Shown here in pieces: positions 16,859 to 25,915 of a stretch of 64,000 nt of DNA. Origin of the DNA: an uncultured Aquimarina sp. (lineage in GTDB: Bacteria > Bacteroidota > Bacteroidia > Flavobacteriales > Flavobacteriaceae); NCBI GenBank assembly GCA_947498935.1, contig CANMMM010000003.1, forward strand, positions 211,287-275,286, given 5' to 3'. Below the pieces are notes generated by a model, which saw nothing but the letters and a program-made list of their open reading frames with translations, was not told the DNA's origin and made no database searches. The position numbers and the translations under genes are program-made. Positions within the stretch are counted from its first letter, which is position 1, and each line of letters opens with the position of its first letter.

Positions 16859-17188
16859 AAAAAAACGAGTGCATACTTGCTTGCACAACAACAGTATTTT
16901 ATAAGCATCAGCATCATTCGTGGCAATTAAATAAACAACGCATTCAACTCACTCTGGCGCCACTTGATTATCATCAATGCTAATGGTTTATCACAAACAA
17001 GTAGGTACTCGTTGCTACTTCATTCTATAAAAAAACAACTCCTTTTTTTTTAGAAAAATCCGTTGCTTGCCGATAACACTGGATAACTACTCCGTGATCT
17101 CGAACACAACAAATATATATTTTTTCCCCGCATAAATTTTATATATAATTTTAATGACTATATTTAAAAAATAAATAAATTTATGTAA

Positions 17189-18118
17189 ATGACTATACAA
17201 CAGCTTAGATACATCGTAGCTTTGGATCAAAAAAGGCATTATATAAAAGCTGCTGAGGCTTGTTTTGTATCGCAACCTACACTCACGATTCAAGTAAAAA
17301 AACTAGAAGAAGAGATTGGTAGTATGATTTTTAATCGTCATAAACACCCGCTTGTTCCTACTCCTATAGGGAGTATATTGATCGCCAAAGCCAAATCTAT
17401 ATTACGGGAAGTGGATGAGTTTAAGGCATTGGCTTATGATGATAAAGCTTCTTTATCTGGCACCTATACACTAGGGATCATCCCTACGGTAGCTCCTTAT
17501 TTACTGCCCTTATTCCTGGATGATTTTATACAGAAACACCCTACGATACAATTGCGCATTAAAGAAATGCAATCGGAGCAGATCATCGAAGCCTTGTATA
17601 AGGGTACGATAGACATTAGTATTTTATCTACTCCTATAGAAGAAGCAGGATTGCGGGAGATCAATCTGTACCAAGAGGCTTTTTTGGTGTACTGTAATGA
17701 TCCCGAACAATTTAGCACCAATAAGCACATCCATCAAAAAGACTTAACGCCAGAAAACCTATTGCTACTCGAAGAAGGACATTGCTTTAGGAATCAGGTA
17801 TTAAACATTTGTAAACAACAAAAGGAAGATAACAAACATGCTTTTGTTTTCGAAAGTGGGTCGATACAAACGATTAAAAACCTCGTAAAAAGTGGTCTAG
17901 GCTATAGTTTGGTACCACAATTGTCTGTCATAGATCCATCAGAAGATCGGTATACCAAACCCTTTGCTGCTCCTACTCCTACTAGAGAAATCAGCATTGT
18001 GGTGAATAAAAATTTTACCAAAGAAAAACTAATCGAACAGCTTTTAGCCTCTATTAAACATACACTGCCTGATACGGTCACTAGCCTACATAATTATGTA
18101 AAAGTACGCTGGAGATAA
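17189..18118 (+). CDS. oxyR: hydrogen-peroxide sensing LysR-type regulator OxyR
   Basis: 309 residues. N-terminal LysR winged helix (MTIQQLRYIVALDQKRHYIKA... SQPTLTIQVKKLEEE), then a substrate-binding-like domain. The peroxide switch is conserved: GHCFRNQVLNIC gives Cys199 and Cys208, the same numbering and 9-residue spacing as the redox pair of E. coli OxyR. It activates peroxide-defence genes when the disulfide forms. No catalase or peroxiredoxin gene is adjacent. A family A repeat follows 10 bp after the stop. Confidence 0.93.
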   Translation: MTIQQLRYIVALDQKRHYIKAAEACFVSQPTLTIQVKKLEEEIGSMIFNRHKHPLVPTPIGSILIAKAKSILREVDEFKALAYDDKASLSGTYTLGIIPTVAPYLLPLFLDDFIQKHPTIQLRIKEMQSEQIIEALYKGTIDISILSTPIEEAGLREINLYQEAFLVYCNDPEQFSTNKHIHQKDLTPENLLLLEEGHCFRNQVLNICKQQKEDNKHAFVFESGSIQTIKNLVKSGLGYSLVPQLSVIDPSEDRYTKPFAAPTPTREISIVVNKNFTKEKLIEQLLASIKHTLPDTVTSLHNYVKVRWR

Positions 18119-18128
18119 CTTCTTTTTT

Positions 18129-18217
18129 GCGTTAGGGATAGCAGTGGAAATCCCACAGCCCGACGATAGGAGGTGCGAGGAATTGGAACGGATAGCCCGA
18201 CCCTTGTGGTAACGCCC
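18129..18217 (+). repeat. family A repeat, subtype 1
   Basis: 89 bp from GCGTTAGGGATAGCAGTGG to TTGTGGTAACGCCC. The centre has the subtype 1 signature (AAATCCCACAGCCCGACGAT, then AGGTGCGAGGAATTG). Confidence 0.9.
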
Positions 18218-18277
18218 TAGTAGTTAAACATATCACTTTTTTCACAAAGTACTTGTGAGATTGCATAATTTAATTTT

Positions 18278-18294
18278 ACTTTGCAATTCAAAGT
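18278..18294. promoter_or_regulatory. palindromic operator 1 of the winged-helix regulon
   Basis: ACTTTGCAATTCAAAGT, followed by ACTTTAAAAATGA leading straight into the next start codon. A nearly identical palindrome lies at 19293, before the operon at 19329. The regulator gene lies between the two targets. A second AAAGTACTT-type half-site is near 18246. Confidence 0.6.
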
Positions 18295-18303
18295 ACTTTA
18301 AAA

Positions 18304-18909
18304 ATGAGCATAGAAGATTATTTAAAAGACCTGACCGAGATTAAAGATATGATGCATAAGTCATCGCGTTTTTTCTCATTGAGCGGATTGTCTGGTATAC
18401 TAGCAGGTATCTATGCCCTTATTGGTGCTGCTGTGGGATATTATATCGTAAGTACCCATACGAGAGATTATGTGATGATTAGTGAAGAAGCTTTTCGGTA
18501 TATCATCATAGATCTAGCCCTAGTGGCAACTGCTAGTATTGTTACAGGACTATGGCTAAGCTATCGCAAGGCGAGGAAGAATAATGAATCGCTGTGGAAC
18601 AGTTCGGCTAGGAGATTGGCAGAGGCTTTATTAGTGCCACTGATTACAGGTGGGATTTTTATCATCATAAAAATCTACCAACAACACTACGGATTGACAG
18701 GAGCATTGATGCTTATTTTCTATGGATTGGCTTTAGTTAATGCCTCGAAATATACGATTGGTAATGTAAAATATTTGGGATATATAGAGATTGTATTAGG
18801 ATTAGTCTGCGCTATAGTTCCTACCTTTGGTTTTGTATTTTGGAGCATTGGATTCGGAGTGATGCATATCATTTATGGTAGTTTGATCTATATAAAACAC
18901 GACCGATAA
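18304..18909 (+). CDS. six-span membrane protein of unknown function
   Basis: 201 residues, cytoplasmic N-terminal helix (MSIEDYLKDLTEIKDMMHKSS), then about six membrane spans (SGLSGILAGIYALIGAAVG, LALVATASIVTGLWLSY, ALLVPLITGGIFIIIKIY, and three more). Such proteins usually sit beside a small PF13601-type winged-helix regulator in Bacteroidota, as here (31 bp downstream). The gene starts 9 bp after a palindromic operator, so it is probably repressed by that regulator. Transported or sensed compound unknown. Confidence 0.7.
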   Translation: MSIEDYLKDLTEIKDMMHKSSRFFSLSGLSGILAGIYALIGAAVGYYIVSTHTRDYVMISEEAFRYIIIDLALVATASIVTGLWLSYRKARKNNESLWNSSARRLAEALLVPLITGGIFIIIKIYQQHYGLTGALMLIFYGLALVNASKYTIGNVKYLGYIEIVLGLVCAIVPTFGFVFWSIGFGVMHIIYGSLIYIKHDR

Positions 18910-18940
18910 TCAGAGACATAGCTACTAATCTGTAGACACT

Positions 18941-19234
18941 ATGAAGAATATTTTAGGGAATATCAATAAGGCTTTTGACCATCGTATCCGATTGGGTATT
19001 ATGTCGGTATTGGTCGTAAATGAGCATGCCGATTTTAAAACCCTTAAGGAGCTACTAGGGGTAACGGATGGCAATCTAGCCAGCCATGCCAAGGCACTAG
19101 AAAAAGAAGCCTATATCAAGGTAGAGAAATCATTTATTGGACGCAAACCCAATACTAAATATAGCGCTACAAAGGAAGGACGATTAGCGTTCGAGAAGCA
19201 TGTAGCTGCTATCGAAAAATTACTACGTACTTAG
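18941..19234 (+). CDS. winged-helix transcriptional regulator, MarR/ArsR-like
   Basis: 97 residues forming one winged helix: DHRIRLGIMSVLVVNEHADF, then LKELLGVTDGNLASHAKALE (recognition helix) and the wing GRKPNTKYSATKEGR. It matches the short single-domain regulators (HTH_34 type) of Bacteroidota that control neighbouring membrane-protein genes. The two ACTTTGnAATTCAAAGT palindromes on either side of it are its most likely operators. Effector signal unknown; the protein has no extra sensing domain. Confidence 0.85.
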   Translation: MKNILGNINKAFDHRIRLGIMSVLVVNEHADFKTLKELLGVTDGNLASHAKALEKEAYIKVEKSFIGRKPNTKYSATKEGRLAFEKHVAAIEKLLRT

Positions 19235-19292
19235 AAACAGGAATACCTCAGTACGTAACGACCTATAAAAAGGTCTATTTTTTTACATATTT

Positions 19293-19309
19293 ACTTTGAA
19301 ATTCAAAGT
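19293..19309. promoter_or_regulatory. palindromic operator 2 of the winged-helix regulon
   Basis: ACTTTGAAATTCAAAGT, a perfect palindrome around its central base. With the following ACTTTAAAAAT it repeats the sequence before 18304 almost exactly. It overlaps a TTACTTTG box resembling the -7 element, so a bound repressor would block the promoter of the 19329-20781 operon. Confidence 0.65.
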
Positions 19310-19328
19310 ACTTTAAAAATTAAATAAA

Positions 19329-19790
19329 ATGAGAGCATTTATTGTCGCTACTTTATACGAATGGAGTAAAACTCCGTATCAGAAATGGATTAAGAAAAAT
19401 GAGGCTTGGGAGCTATCTGTACCGCAATTGATGGCATATCCCGTAGAGAGCTTGGGCTATCATCTGGGTAGTTTTATGCTGCGGCACAATTTTACGCTTG
19501 AACCTAAACTAGAGAACCACGATGTGTTTCATGTACTCACTGGTATTGGGATCTCTGTACCCGAAGAAATCGCAATGCAGTTTTATCTATTGGGGAATGG
19601 AAAGAAAAGCCTCTACCTCTGCATGGTGATTCTAATCGGCACACTACTCTACCCCGATCAATGGCGCTTTTTTTTAAAAGCCTATCGATTGGGCGCACAA
19701 GCGAATATATTCCATTCATTGGCATATCATAAACTACTCTTACAACCTATAGAAACGATTCGTACCACTTTTTTAATTCAAACATTATGA
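19329..19790 (+). CDS. Coq4-like protein
   Basis: 153 residues. It carries the Coq4 metal-site motif HDxxHx11E exactly: His64, Asp65, His68 and Glu80 in ENHDVFHVLTGIGISVPEE. Coq4 normally helps assemble ubiquinone-making enzymes, yet Bacteroidota use menaquinone, so the role here must differ. The next gene overlaps it by 4 bp (ATGA), and a DUF1361 membrane protein follows; the three probably form one operon under the palindromic operator upstream. Confidence 0.7.
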   Translation: MRAFIVATLYEWSKTPYQKWIKKNEAWELSVPQLMAYPVESLGYHLGSFMLRHNFTLEPKLENHDVFHVLTGIGISVPEEIAMQFYLLGNGKKSLYLCMVILIGTLLYPDQWRFFLKAYRLGAQANIFHSLAYHKLLLQPIETIRTTFLIQTL

Positions 19791-20101
19791 AAATTACACA
19801 ATCTATGAACAGAAATGCGCTACTGATAGCAGCTACTAGTTTTGGCATCGGCACCTCTTTATTCGCTACTTACTTCATCACTGGATGGAAACATCTAATT
19901 GTAATCGGTACATACTATGTATTAATTGCTTTTACGCTCAATGTGATTACGTTTATAGGACTCCTAGTAAATAGTATCATTACTACACATTTATACAAAG
20001 AAAATATGATAACCATGCTCTTTCTCTTAGCCAATCTACCAATCGCTTTAGTCTACACACTACTGGTGATTAATAATCCACTACATTCTGTTCACTTCTA
20101 A
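19787..20101 (+). CDS. small membrane protein, three spans
   Basis: 104 residues, overlapping the Coq4-like gene by 4 bp. Three or so hydrophobic helices (ALLIAATSFGIGTSLFATYF, YYVLIAFTLNVITFIGLLV, MITMLFLLANLPIALVYTLL). No family recognised. Translational coupling and the operon context suggest it works with the Coq4-like and DUF1361 proteins in the membrane. Confidence 0.65.
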   Translation: MKITQSMNRNALLIAATSFGIGTSLFATYFITGWKHLIVIGTYYVLIAFTLNVITFIGLLVNSIITTHLYKENMITMLFLLANLPIALVYTLLVINNPLHSVHF

Positions 20102-20112
20102 TACACACCACT

Positions 20113-20781
20113 ATGTACCACCGTTTTTTCTTAAAAAACCTTGTCTATGCCGTAGCTTTTAGCCTCTTATTACTCTGCATCAGAGTGATTAGCTTAGGGT
20201 CTGGTTTGTTTCTGTTTTTGGTTTGGAATTTTTTCCTAGCTGCTATTCCATATGCCATTACCTGTGTATTGCGATTCTCTGTAATACGCGATAGTCGGCT
20301 CTTATTCTGGTTAGGATTCTGTATATGGCTCGCTTTTCTGCCCAATGCTCCCTACATCCTTACAGACCTACAGCATCTGACCATTAGCACCTTGCAATTC
20401 ATTTGGTTCGATGTGCTGCTCATCCTATCCTTTGCCATTAATGGACTGCTCATAGGATTCGCTTCACTGCGTATGATGCAGGAATTACTACTACATCGCT
20501 TTTCTAAAAAAATAACCAATGCTATCATACATAGCGCACTATTACTCTGTGGTTTTGGTATCTATCTGGGTAGAATCGTACGCTGGAATAGCTGGGATGT
20601 GATACAGCACCCTATCGACCTATTGGGGGATATCGCTACGCGCATCTTATTCCCGATAGCACATATCGAAACTTGGGCATTCACCATGGGGTTTGGTGGT
20701 TTTTTAATCATCTGCTATCAGTTTACCTTTGTAGGCATCACTAATGATGAATACCATAGAAACAAAAAATTGCACAACTAA
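20113..20781 (+). CDS. DUF1361 membrane protein
   Basis: 222 residues with about six or seven membrane spans. The family landmarks are clear: LVWNFFLAAIPYAIT, WLAFLPNAPYILTDLQHL and FGIYLGRIVRWNSWDVI. Function is not established for this family. Last gene of the three-gene operon starting at 19329, 12 bp after its neighbour. Confidence 0.85.
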   Translation: MYHRFFLKNLVYAVAFSLLLLCIRVISLGSGLFLFLVWNFFLAAIPYAITCVLRFSVIRDSRLLFWLGFCIWLAFLPNAPYILTDLQHLTISTLQFIWFDVLLILSFAINGLLIGFASLRMMQELLLHRFSKKITNAIIHSALLLCGFGIYLGRIVRWNSWDVIQHPIDLLGDIATRILFPIAHIETWAFTMGFGGFLIICYQFTFVGITNDEYHRNKKLHN

Positions 20782-20959
20782 TTACTAGAATCTTACTAAT
20801 AGCCACCATTGAACCATTTTTAATTCTAAAAACTATGATGATCATCTCTCAAAAAAACTGAATCGAAACAACAATATTTCAAAAAAAAATTCACCCCTAG
20901 AACTGTAATAATGCAATTTTTTTTAATTATTTTTAACAATGTTATAATTTTTTATATCT

Positions 20960-21448
20960 ATGACCAAAGCCATATATCTACTAATTGCAATCTTTCCCCT
21001 TACTCTTTTATCTTGCAAAAAAAATAATGATCCGAAAATAGCTACCGAAGAAGTGCTATTTACCAAAGAAGGTGAGTTAACCATTTTTAGAACTCAAGAT
21101 ACGATCATGCCTATCCGCTATTTAGACATCGAGATCGCCGATAATAATTACGAACGACAAACGGGATTGATGTACCGCAAATCCATGCAAGATCTTCAGG
21201 CCATGCTCTTCGTATTCCAAAAAGCTGGTGAGAAAAGTTTTTATATGAAAAACACCCTCATCCCACTAGACATTATCTATATCGATGCCGATTATAAGAT
21301 CGTAAGCGTACAAAAAAATGCCAAACCACTAGACCAAACTTCACTACCTTCTAAAACCAATGCACAATACGTACTAGAAATCAACGGAGGTTTATTTGAT
21401 CAATGGCAGCTCCGAGTAAGAGATTCTATTGCGTATAGAAAAATGTAA
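20960..21448 (+). CDS. DUF192 lipoprotein
   Basis: 162 residues. Lipoprotein signal MTKAIYLLIAIFPLTLLSC (Cys19), then a DUF192 domain at about residues 50-155: YLDIEIADNNYERQTGLMYR, AMLFVFQKAGEKSFYMKNT, PLDIIYID, then YVLEINGG. This family is widespread and exported; its role is not defined. Monocistronic; a family A repeat lies 35 bp downstream. Confidence 0.88.
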   Translation: MTKAIYLLIAIFPLTLLSCKKNNDPKIATEEVLFTKEGELTIFRTQDTIMPIRYLDIEIADNNYERQTGLMYRKSMQDLQAMLFVFQKAGEKSFYMKNTLIPLDIIYIDADYKIVSVQKNAKPLDQTSLPSKTNAQYVLEINGGLFDQWQLRVRDSIAYRKM

Positions 21449-21483
21449 TAGATGATTCACACTACAGTAGTGCTTCTTTTTTT

Positions 21484-21572
21484 GGGCGTTACCCTAAGGG
21501 GTCGGGCTATCCGCTATATCTTTTGGCAGCACTAAGGTGCTACCAAAAGGATGCCGCTGCTATCCCTAACGC
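21484..21572 (-). repeat. family A repeat, subtype 2
   Basis: 89 bp. The apical arms CTTTTGGCAGCAC and GTGCTACCAAAAG pair. The ends are the same as in other family A copies (GGGCGTTA ... CTATCCCTAACGC on the plus strand). The remaining interval to 22031 holds a terminator and a short family B copy and nothing else noted. Confidence 0.9.
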
Positions 21573-21872
21573 AACTATTTGGTCACAAAACCTTTACTTT
21601 TCGCTAAAAATCGAACAAGTGTACCCCACTTTATAGTATCCGCTGAGGAATCATACAGCTCTTAAAACAAATGCAACCAAGTTGCATTAAGTAAGATTTA
21701 TAACGTACTTTGTTCCATAAGCATCTTTACTCAAAACAAAATAGCATACGTCATGAATCATAAATTACCCGTTATGCTATGTAAACGACACATCACTAAA
21801 AAATCGCCAACAAGCAGTTTCCCTTTTTCGATAGGCAAATCCATTTTATACTGCTATGCTTTGTATATATAC

Positions 21873-21904
21873 AAAATGCCAGACTTGATATAGGTCTGGC
21901 ATTT
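21873..21904. terminator. bidirectional terminator
   Basis: AAAATGCCAGAC and GTCTGGCATTTT pair perfectly around a 9-nt loop. It can end the GH57 gene transcript on the minus strand and also reads as a terminator on the plus strand. Confidence 0.8.
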
Positions 21905-21913
21905 TAGTTATCG

Positions 21914-21990
21914 AAGTGATGTAAACTTTTTTCAATTTGCTATAAAAATGATCTTGGTTTTTCACTGAAATCAAAAAAGTGTAAACCGCT
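21914..21990 (-). repeat. family B repeat, internally deleted
   Basis: 77 bp. The end AAGTGATGTAAACTTTTTTC, with ATTTGCTATAAAAATGATC after it, is the family B right end reversed. It joins directly to TTTTTCACTGAAATCAAAAA, the left end. The central hairpin is missing. Confidence 0.75.
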
Positions 21991-22031
21991 GCATCATCAT
22001 TTAGATGCAAGAAACTCCTTACTCCATTTTA

Positions 22032-25000
22032 TTATTTTACTATCTGTATTACTTTCTGCATCGACTCGCTTCTAAACGCTATAAAATACACTCCTTTTGC
22101 CACATGGAGCGGAATCGCCAACGTACCATCCTGTACCATCGCCTTTGATTGATACAAAATAGTACCTTTTATATCTTTTATAGCCCAATGCATCGGAGCA
22201 TGCATCCCTTTTACATCAAAATGTACGATCTCTCCAAAAGGATTTGGATAAGGTGCCGAAATATACACACTACGATTTGTACTAGCCTTAGCAGCAGGTA
22301 CACGCGTCCAACCATTATCATAAGAGACATCTCCACAAATTTCTAAATCTGCTGTTTGCTGCGCGCCATTAGCACTAAAAATCACATGCGCGCAATCCAC
22401 ACCTGCTAGTGTATACTCATACCACCCATCTCCTGATGCTTTCATGGGTACACCAGGCCATGTGGTAGCTAAACTTGTCGGTGTTGTATCCCAATAATAC
22501 AAGGTCACTGCATCCCAATTGGTCGTATTTCTGTAGCGGATGACTATTCCTTCTGAGACATCACCTGTACATCCTACTGGGCATTCATCATACCATCGTG
22601 CGGTACGCTGATCATACCACCCATTCCTATCTCTAAACAGATCTGCTGTTTGCTGTCCAGCTCCATTAGAGAATACCAAACCAATACGATTACCTGTGGT
22701 GATCGTAGCTGTATACCACTGCGTTCCTGAATTATTGGTCATTAACCTTCCTGGCCAATTCCAATCGGGTAAAGGTGTATTATTTTCTGTATCGAATGCA
22801 TATACATATACTTGATCCCAATTTGCTATATTATTTACTTGAAATGTATACGTAGTCGGGGCATCAAATGTATAGCGTTTGGTCAATACTTCTGAACGAT
22901 TCCCCGCAGTATCAAATGCAATCACTTTTAGCTCTACAGGATCTCCCATAGCACTTTCTATAGCAAACGGTACTGTATACTCACTACTATTAGCAGTAGG
23001 CGTCGTACCATCTGTCGTATAATATATCGTAGTAGCTGCATCTGTAGCAGTAGTCGTAGCTGTGATAGTTACTCGTACTGGAGCTTCGTAATTTCCTGAA
23101 TCTGGTGTGATGGATACTGCTACCTCATCAGCACTTTTATAACCACCAACATATACATGCTGTATAGGAGTGCTAAATGTATTGCCCTGAAGATCGGTAG
23201 CCTCTACATAATAATCTACCAATACATCAGACAGTCCCTTAATTGCTGCATAACATAAGTCTGCAATTTCTGTCGGTTCGATAAACAAATCGATCTCTGG
23301 GTCTTGCGTTACATTTCCTTTTGGAAACTGCTTTCGTTCCATCGCTATTGTTGTCCATCCGCTTACACCTTCGCCCCCACTATACGTTTCATTAGCTACA
23401 TCTGCTATAGGATTTTTACCATCCGTATCGGTTCTATACTTAACGACCACAGAGGCTAATCCGCTTACATCGTAGGCAAATGTCCATACATGAAAATCCG
23501 AAGTGTTTTGCACTTCCTGATACCCATAAATAGGTCCAAAACCTTTGCCTCCTGGATTGTATGGAAATCGCTGTGGAATAAAAACGGATGGAGGCGTATT
23601 GTCTTCTACGGCTGTTTCCCCTAATGCTTCCTGAGCATACGTAATCGCTATATTCCCTGCCAGTGTTTGTTTTACCTCCATATCGATCGCCTTTCCATAA
23701 TACATATACCCACTCGTCAGTGCTGGCAGAAAAAAGTGCCATGCCTTCTCTGCATTAGATGCATTGGCCGTTGGCGCAATTACATTGGCTACATCGATAC
23801 TTCCTGTATGATCTTCGGCAGTAATTACATAATTTTCTGCGGCTGTGATCACCGCCCAATTCCTAGCATCTTCTGTCCAAGCATTGGGATCAAATTGATT
23901 GGTAGTCACATCATAGAGCGGCCATAACCAATTAATAAATTGTGGATGCCCCCAATCATTGGCCGCATTAACCCATGAACCGTCCTCTACCCTTACGATA
24001 TCATCTGCGGGTACTGGATAGGAATTTAAGAATTGTTGTATAGTGGTTGGGTCATACCCCTTAGCTGCCGCTGCATTGGCAAAATTAGGTACCGATTCCT
24101 GATAATAGCTACTACCGCCACCCCACGCATTATCACCGTCATGTGCTAACAATACCATCGAAGGCTGTTTTGCATCACTAAAGGGTGTTATATGTGTATC
24201 GATATCGCCTGTTCCCATCGCACTAAATCCATTTTGATAACTTAGTAAATCTGCCATAGGTACTACATCTATGGTATATCGCTGTGCTGTAATAGGGTCT
24301 ACATATTGTGCTTTGTGCGCTTGATAGCAATAAGGAGCTGCAAATGTTCCTCCTCTTCCATCCAATTGTCCATTCCACCAATTGTTCCCTTTAGTAGCTA
24401 CTGTATCTGCTCCGTTTGGTGGATCTATATTTACACCAGATGTTCCATACGCTAATGGATAATCTGCCAAGGTACGTGCTAGATGGCTATTCGCTACCAC
24501 CGACCATTGGAATCCTTCTTCTACGAGTACTTTGATGATTCTTTCAGAAAAAGAGCATTCCGCAGGCCAAAACCCTTTAGAATACGCTCCTCCAAAGGTT
24601 TGCCCCATGATATACTTATGTGTTCTTAACTCCATGCGTAGTGCGCGCTCACTAATCAAAGGCGCTAACGCATGATGAAATGTAAATCCTGTAAGATCCA
24701 TTCTCGACGTTCCTCCAGAGGTTTTCCAATTTTTTGCTTCTTTAAAATAGTTTTCCCATCCTGGCTCATATCCCCACACACCTGCATTGGCCAAACTATT
24801 TACATTTTCTATCAAACAGCCTGAGTAATTGACTTGCGCCCCTGCATTAGGCAATCCTAATAGGGTCTGTACTGAATTTTTAGGCCCATACTGATAGGCT
24901 TGTACACGATCGTTCTTCCCAAAAATTTCATCCAACTTGTTTAGTGGATGACTTTTGCCATCTGCATACGTATTCCTAGGGTCTCCCATAGTTTTTAAAA

Positions 25001-25163
25001 CATGAGATTCAAATACTGATTGGTATCGATCTGGGTTTTCTTTACTTCGTTCTGCCCAATAGATCGGCTGCTGCATATGCCATAAATACGAAGTATGTAC
25101 TTTTTGTGCTGTGAGCACTGAACTGATTAAAAATAGTCCTAAAACTAAATAGATGTTTTTCAT
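22032..25163 (-). CDS. secreted GH57-type starch enzyme with CBM26 modules and T9SS domain
   Basis: 1043 residues. Signal peptide to about residue 19 (SSVLTAQ). The catalytic half starts with SYLWHMQQPIYW (GH57 motif 1), continues with SKGFWPAECSFSE (Glu202 in the nucleophile position) and LLAHDGDNAWGGG (motif 4). GH57 enzymes cut or rearrange alpha-glucans. A chitobiase-type beta domain (TIYYTTDGTTPT) follows near residues 700-790. Two CBM26-like starch-binding modules come next (NWDQVYVYAFD..., then NWDAVTLYYWD...), and a T9SS C-terminal domain (PYPNPFGEIVHFDV ... GVYFIAF) closes the protein. It should work outside the cell on starch or glycogen. Monocistronic. Confidence 0.88.
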   Translation of the reverse strand: MKNIYLVLGLFLISSVLTAQKVHTSYLWHMQQPIYWAERSKENPDRYQSVFESHVLKTMGDPRNTYADGKSHPLNKLDEIFGKNDRVQAYQYGPKNSVQTLLGLPNAGAQVNYSGCLIENVNSLANAGVWGYEPGWENYFKEAKNWKTSGGTSRMDLTGFTFHHALAPLISERALRMELRTHKYIMGQTFGGAYSKGFWPAECSFSERIIKVLVEEGFQWSVVANSHLARTLADYPLAYGTSGVNIDPPNGADTVATKGNNWWNGQLDGRGGTFAAPYCYQAHKAQYVDPITAQRYTIDVVPMADLLSYQNGFSAMGTGDIDTHITPFSDAKQPSMVLLAHDGDNAWGGGSSYYQESVPNFANAAAAKGYDPTTIQQFLNSYPVPADDIVRVEDGSWVNAANDWGHPQFINWLWPLYDVTTNQFDPNAWTEDARNWAVITAAENYVITAEDHTGSIDVANVIAPTANASNAEKAWHFFLPALTSGYMYYGKAIDMEVKQTLAGNIAITYAQEALGETAVEDNTPPSVFIPQRFPYNPGGKGFGPIYGYQEVQNTSDFHVWTFAYDVSGLASVVVKYRTDTDGKNPIADVANETYSGGEGVSGWTTIAMERKQFPKGNVTQDPEIDLFIEPTEIADLCYAAIKGLSDVLVDYYVEATDLQGNTFSTPIQHVYVGGYKSADEVAVSITPDSGNYEAPVRVTITATTTATDAATTIYYTTDGTTPTANSSEYTVPFAIESAMGDPVELKVIAFDTAGNRSEVLTKRYTFDAPTTYTFQVNNIANWDQVYVYAFDTENNTPLPDWNWPGRLMTNNSGTQWYTATITTGNRIGLVFSNGAGQQTADLFRDRNGWYDQRTARWYDECPVGCTGDVSEGIVIRYRNTTNWDAVTLYYWDTTPTSLATTWPGVPMKASGDGWYEYTLAGVDCAHVIFSANGAQQTADLEICGDVSYDNGWTRVPAAKASTNRSVYISAPYPNPFGEIVHFDVKGMHAPMHWAIKDIKGTILYQSKAMVQDGTLAIPLHVAKGVYFIAFRSESMQKVIQIVK

Positions 25164-25915
25164 GAGTTTTGTGTTAATAATAGCTGTACAGCATCACTTT
25201 GATGCCACATTCTTTACTATTCCACAATTCCCTTTGACTAAAGAAGTTTCCCCAAACACTCTTTATGGTTACTATGGGTCTAAACTGTAATCAACTACAG
25301 ATAATCATGATTGCTACACCCGCTAATTTTCATTCATACCATCATCATGTACACGAAAAATTGCGTGATCCTAGCTACTAGAAATCTGATTGCTGTATAC
25401 CTCAACCACTATAGAGTGATACAAACCCTTCATAGCATTCTCAAATGTAAGCATTTACAACTCCTAGCTTTTTTAAACAAACCACGAAAACGTTATAGTG
25501 TTTATAACTTATTACACTGAGTAGGTTTACGGATTAGGATTTCTGTTACAGCTTGGGAGCTTTAAGTTACCTTACAGGATTATCGGGTATTGAACTTGAT
25601 AAAATGTGGTTTACATTATTTCCAGTTTACAAAACCTTAAAACAAAAGACCAGCAACTTATTTTGATTACTGCTAACATTGATAGTAATGCCAAAGCTGT
25701 AATATCTACGCATAAAAAAACCAGTCACATACACTGTAACCGGTCTTTATCTACTTACTCATATAAAAGTCCGAGTTGCAAACTCGAACTAGCGCATACT
25801 ATACCCCTGTGGGGAAAATAGAAATTAATACTCCAATCAAATAGCAATACTAAAAAACCCGTATTCGATGATCGAATACGGGTTTTTTACTTATATCGTA
25901 AGTGTTCGTGAAACA
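25164..25915. other. gene-free interval between GH57 gene and secDF
   Basis: About 750 bp. Beyond the secDF terminator it holds a hairpin at 25714-25745 (ACCAGTCACA / TGTAACCGGT) that reads as a terminator with T7 on the minus strand, although no gene ends there. Just before it is a short minus-strand frame ending ASSSLQLGLLYE, which looks like a gene tail remnant. A CGAAAACGTT palindrome-like site at 25484-25493 might be a LacI-type operator for the GH57 gene; weak. Confidence 0.35.
25852..25888 (-). terminator. secDF terminator
   Basis: Near-perfect stem (AAAAAACCCGTATTCGAT against its complement) with T6 on both sides, 28 bp past the secDF stop. Confidence 0.9.

Larger units (their letters stand above)
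16231..17188. other. gene-free interval before oxyR
   Basis: 958 bp with no convincing gene. It contains the family B copy at 16509-16667 and the 16-bp inverted repeat pair at 16754-16858. Near the oxyR start the DNA is very AT-rich (17100-17188), which fits a promoter region, but no clean TAnnTTTG box was found. Confidence 0.5.
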
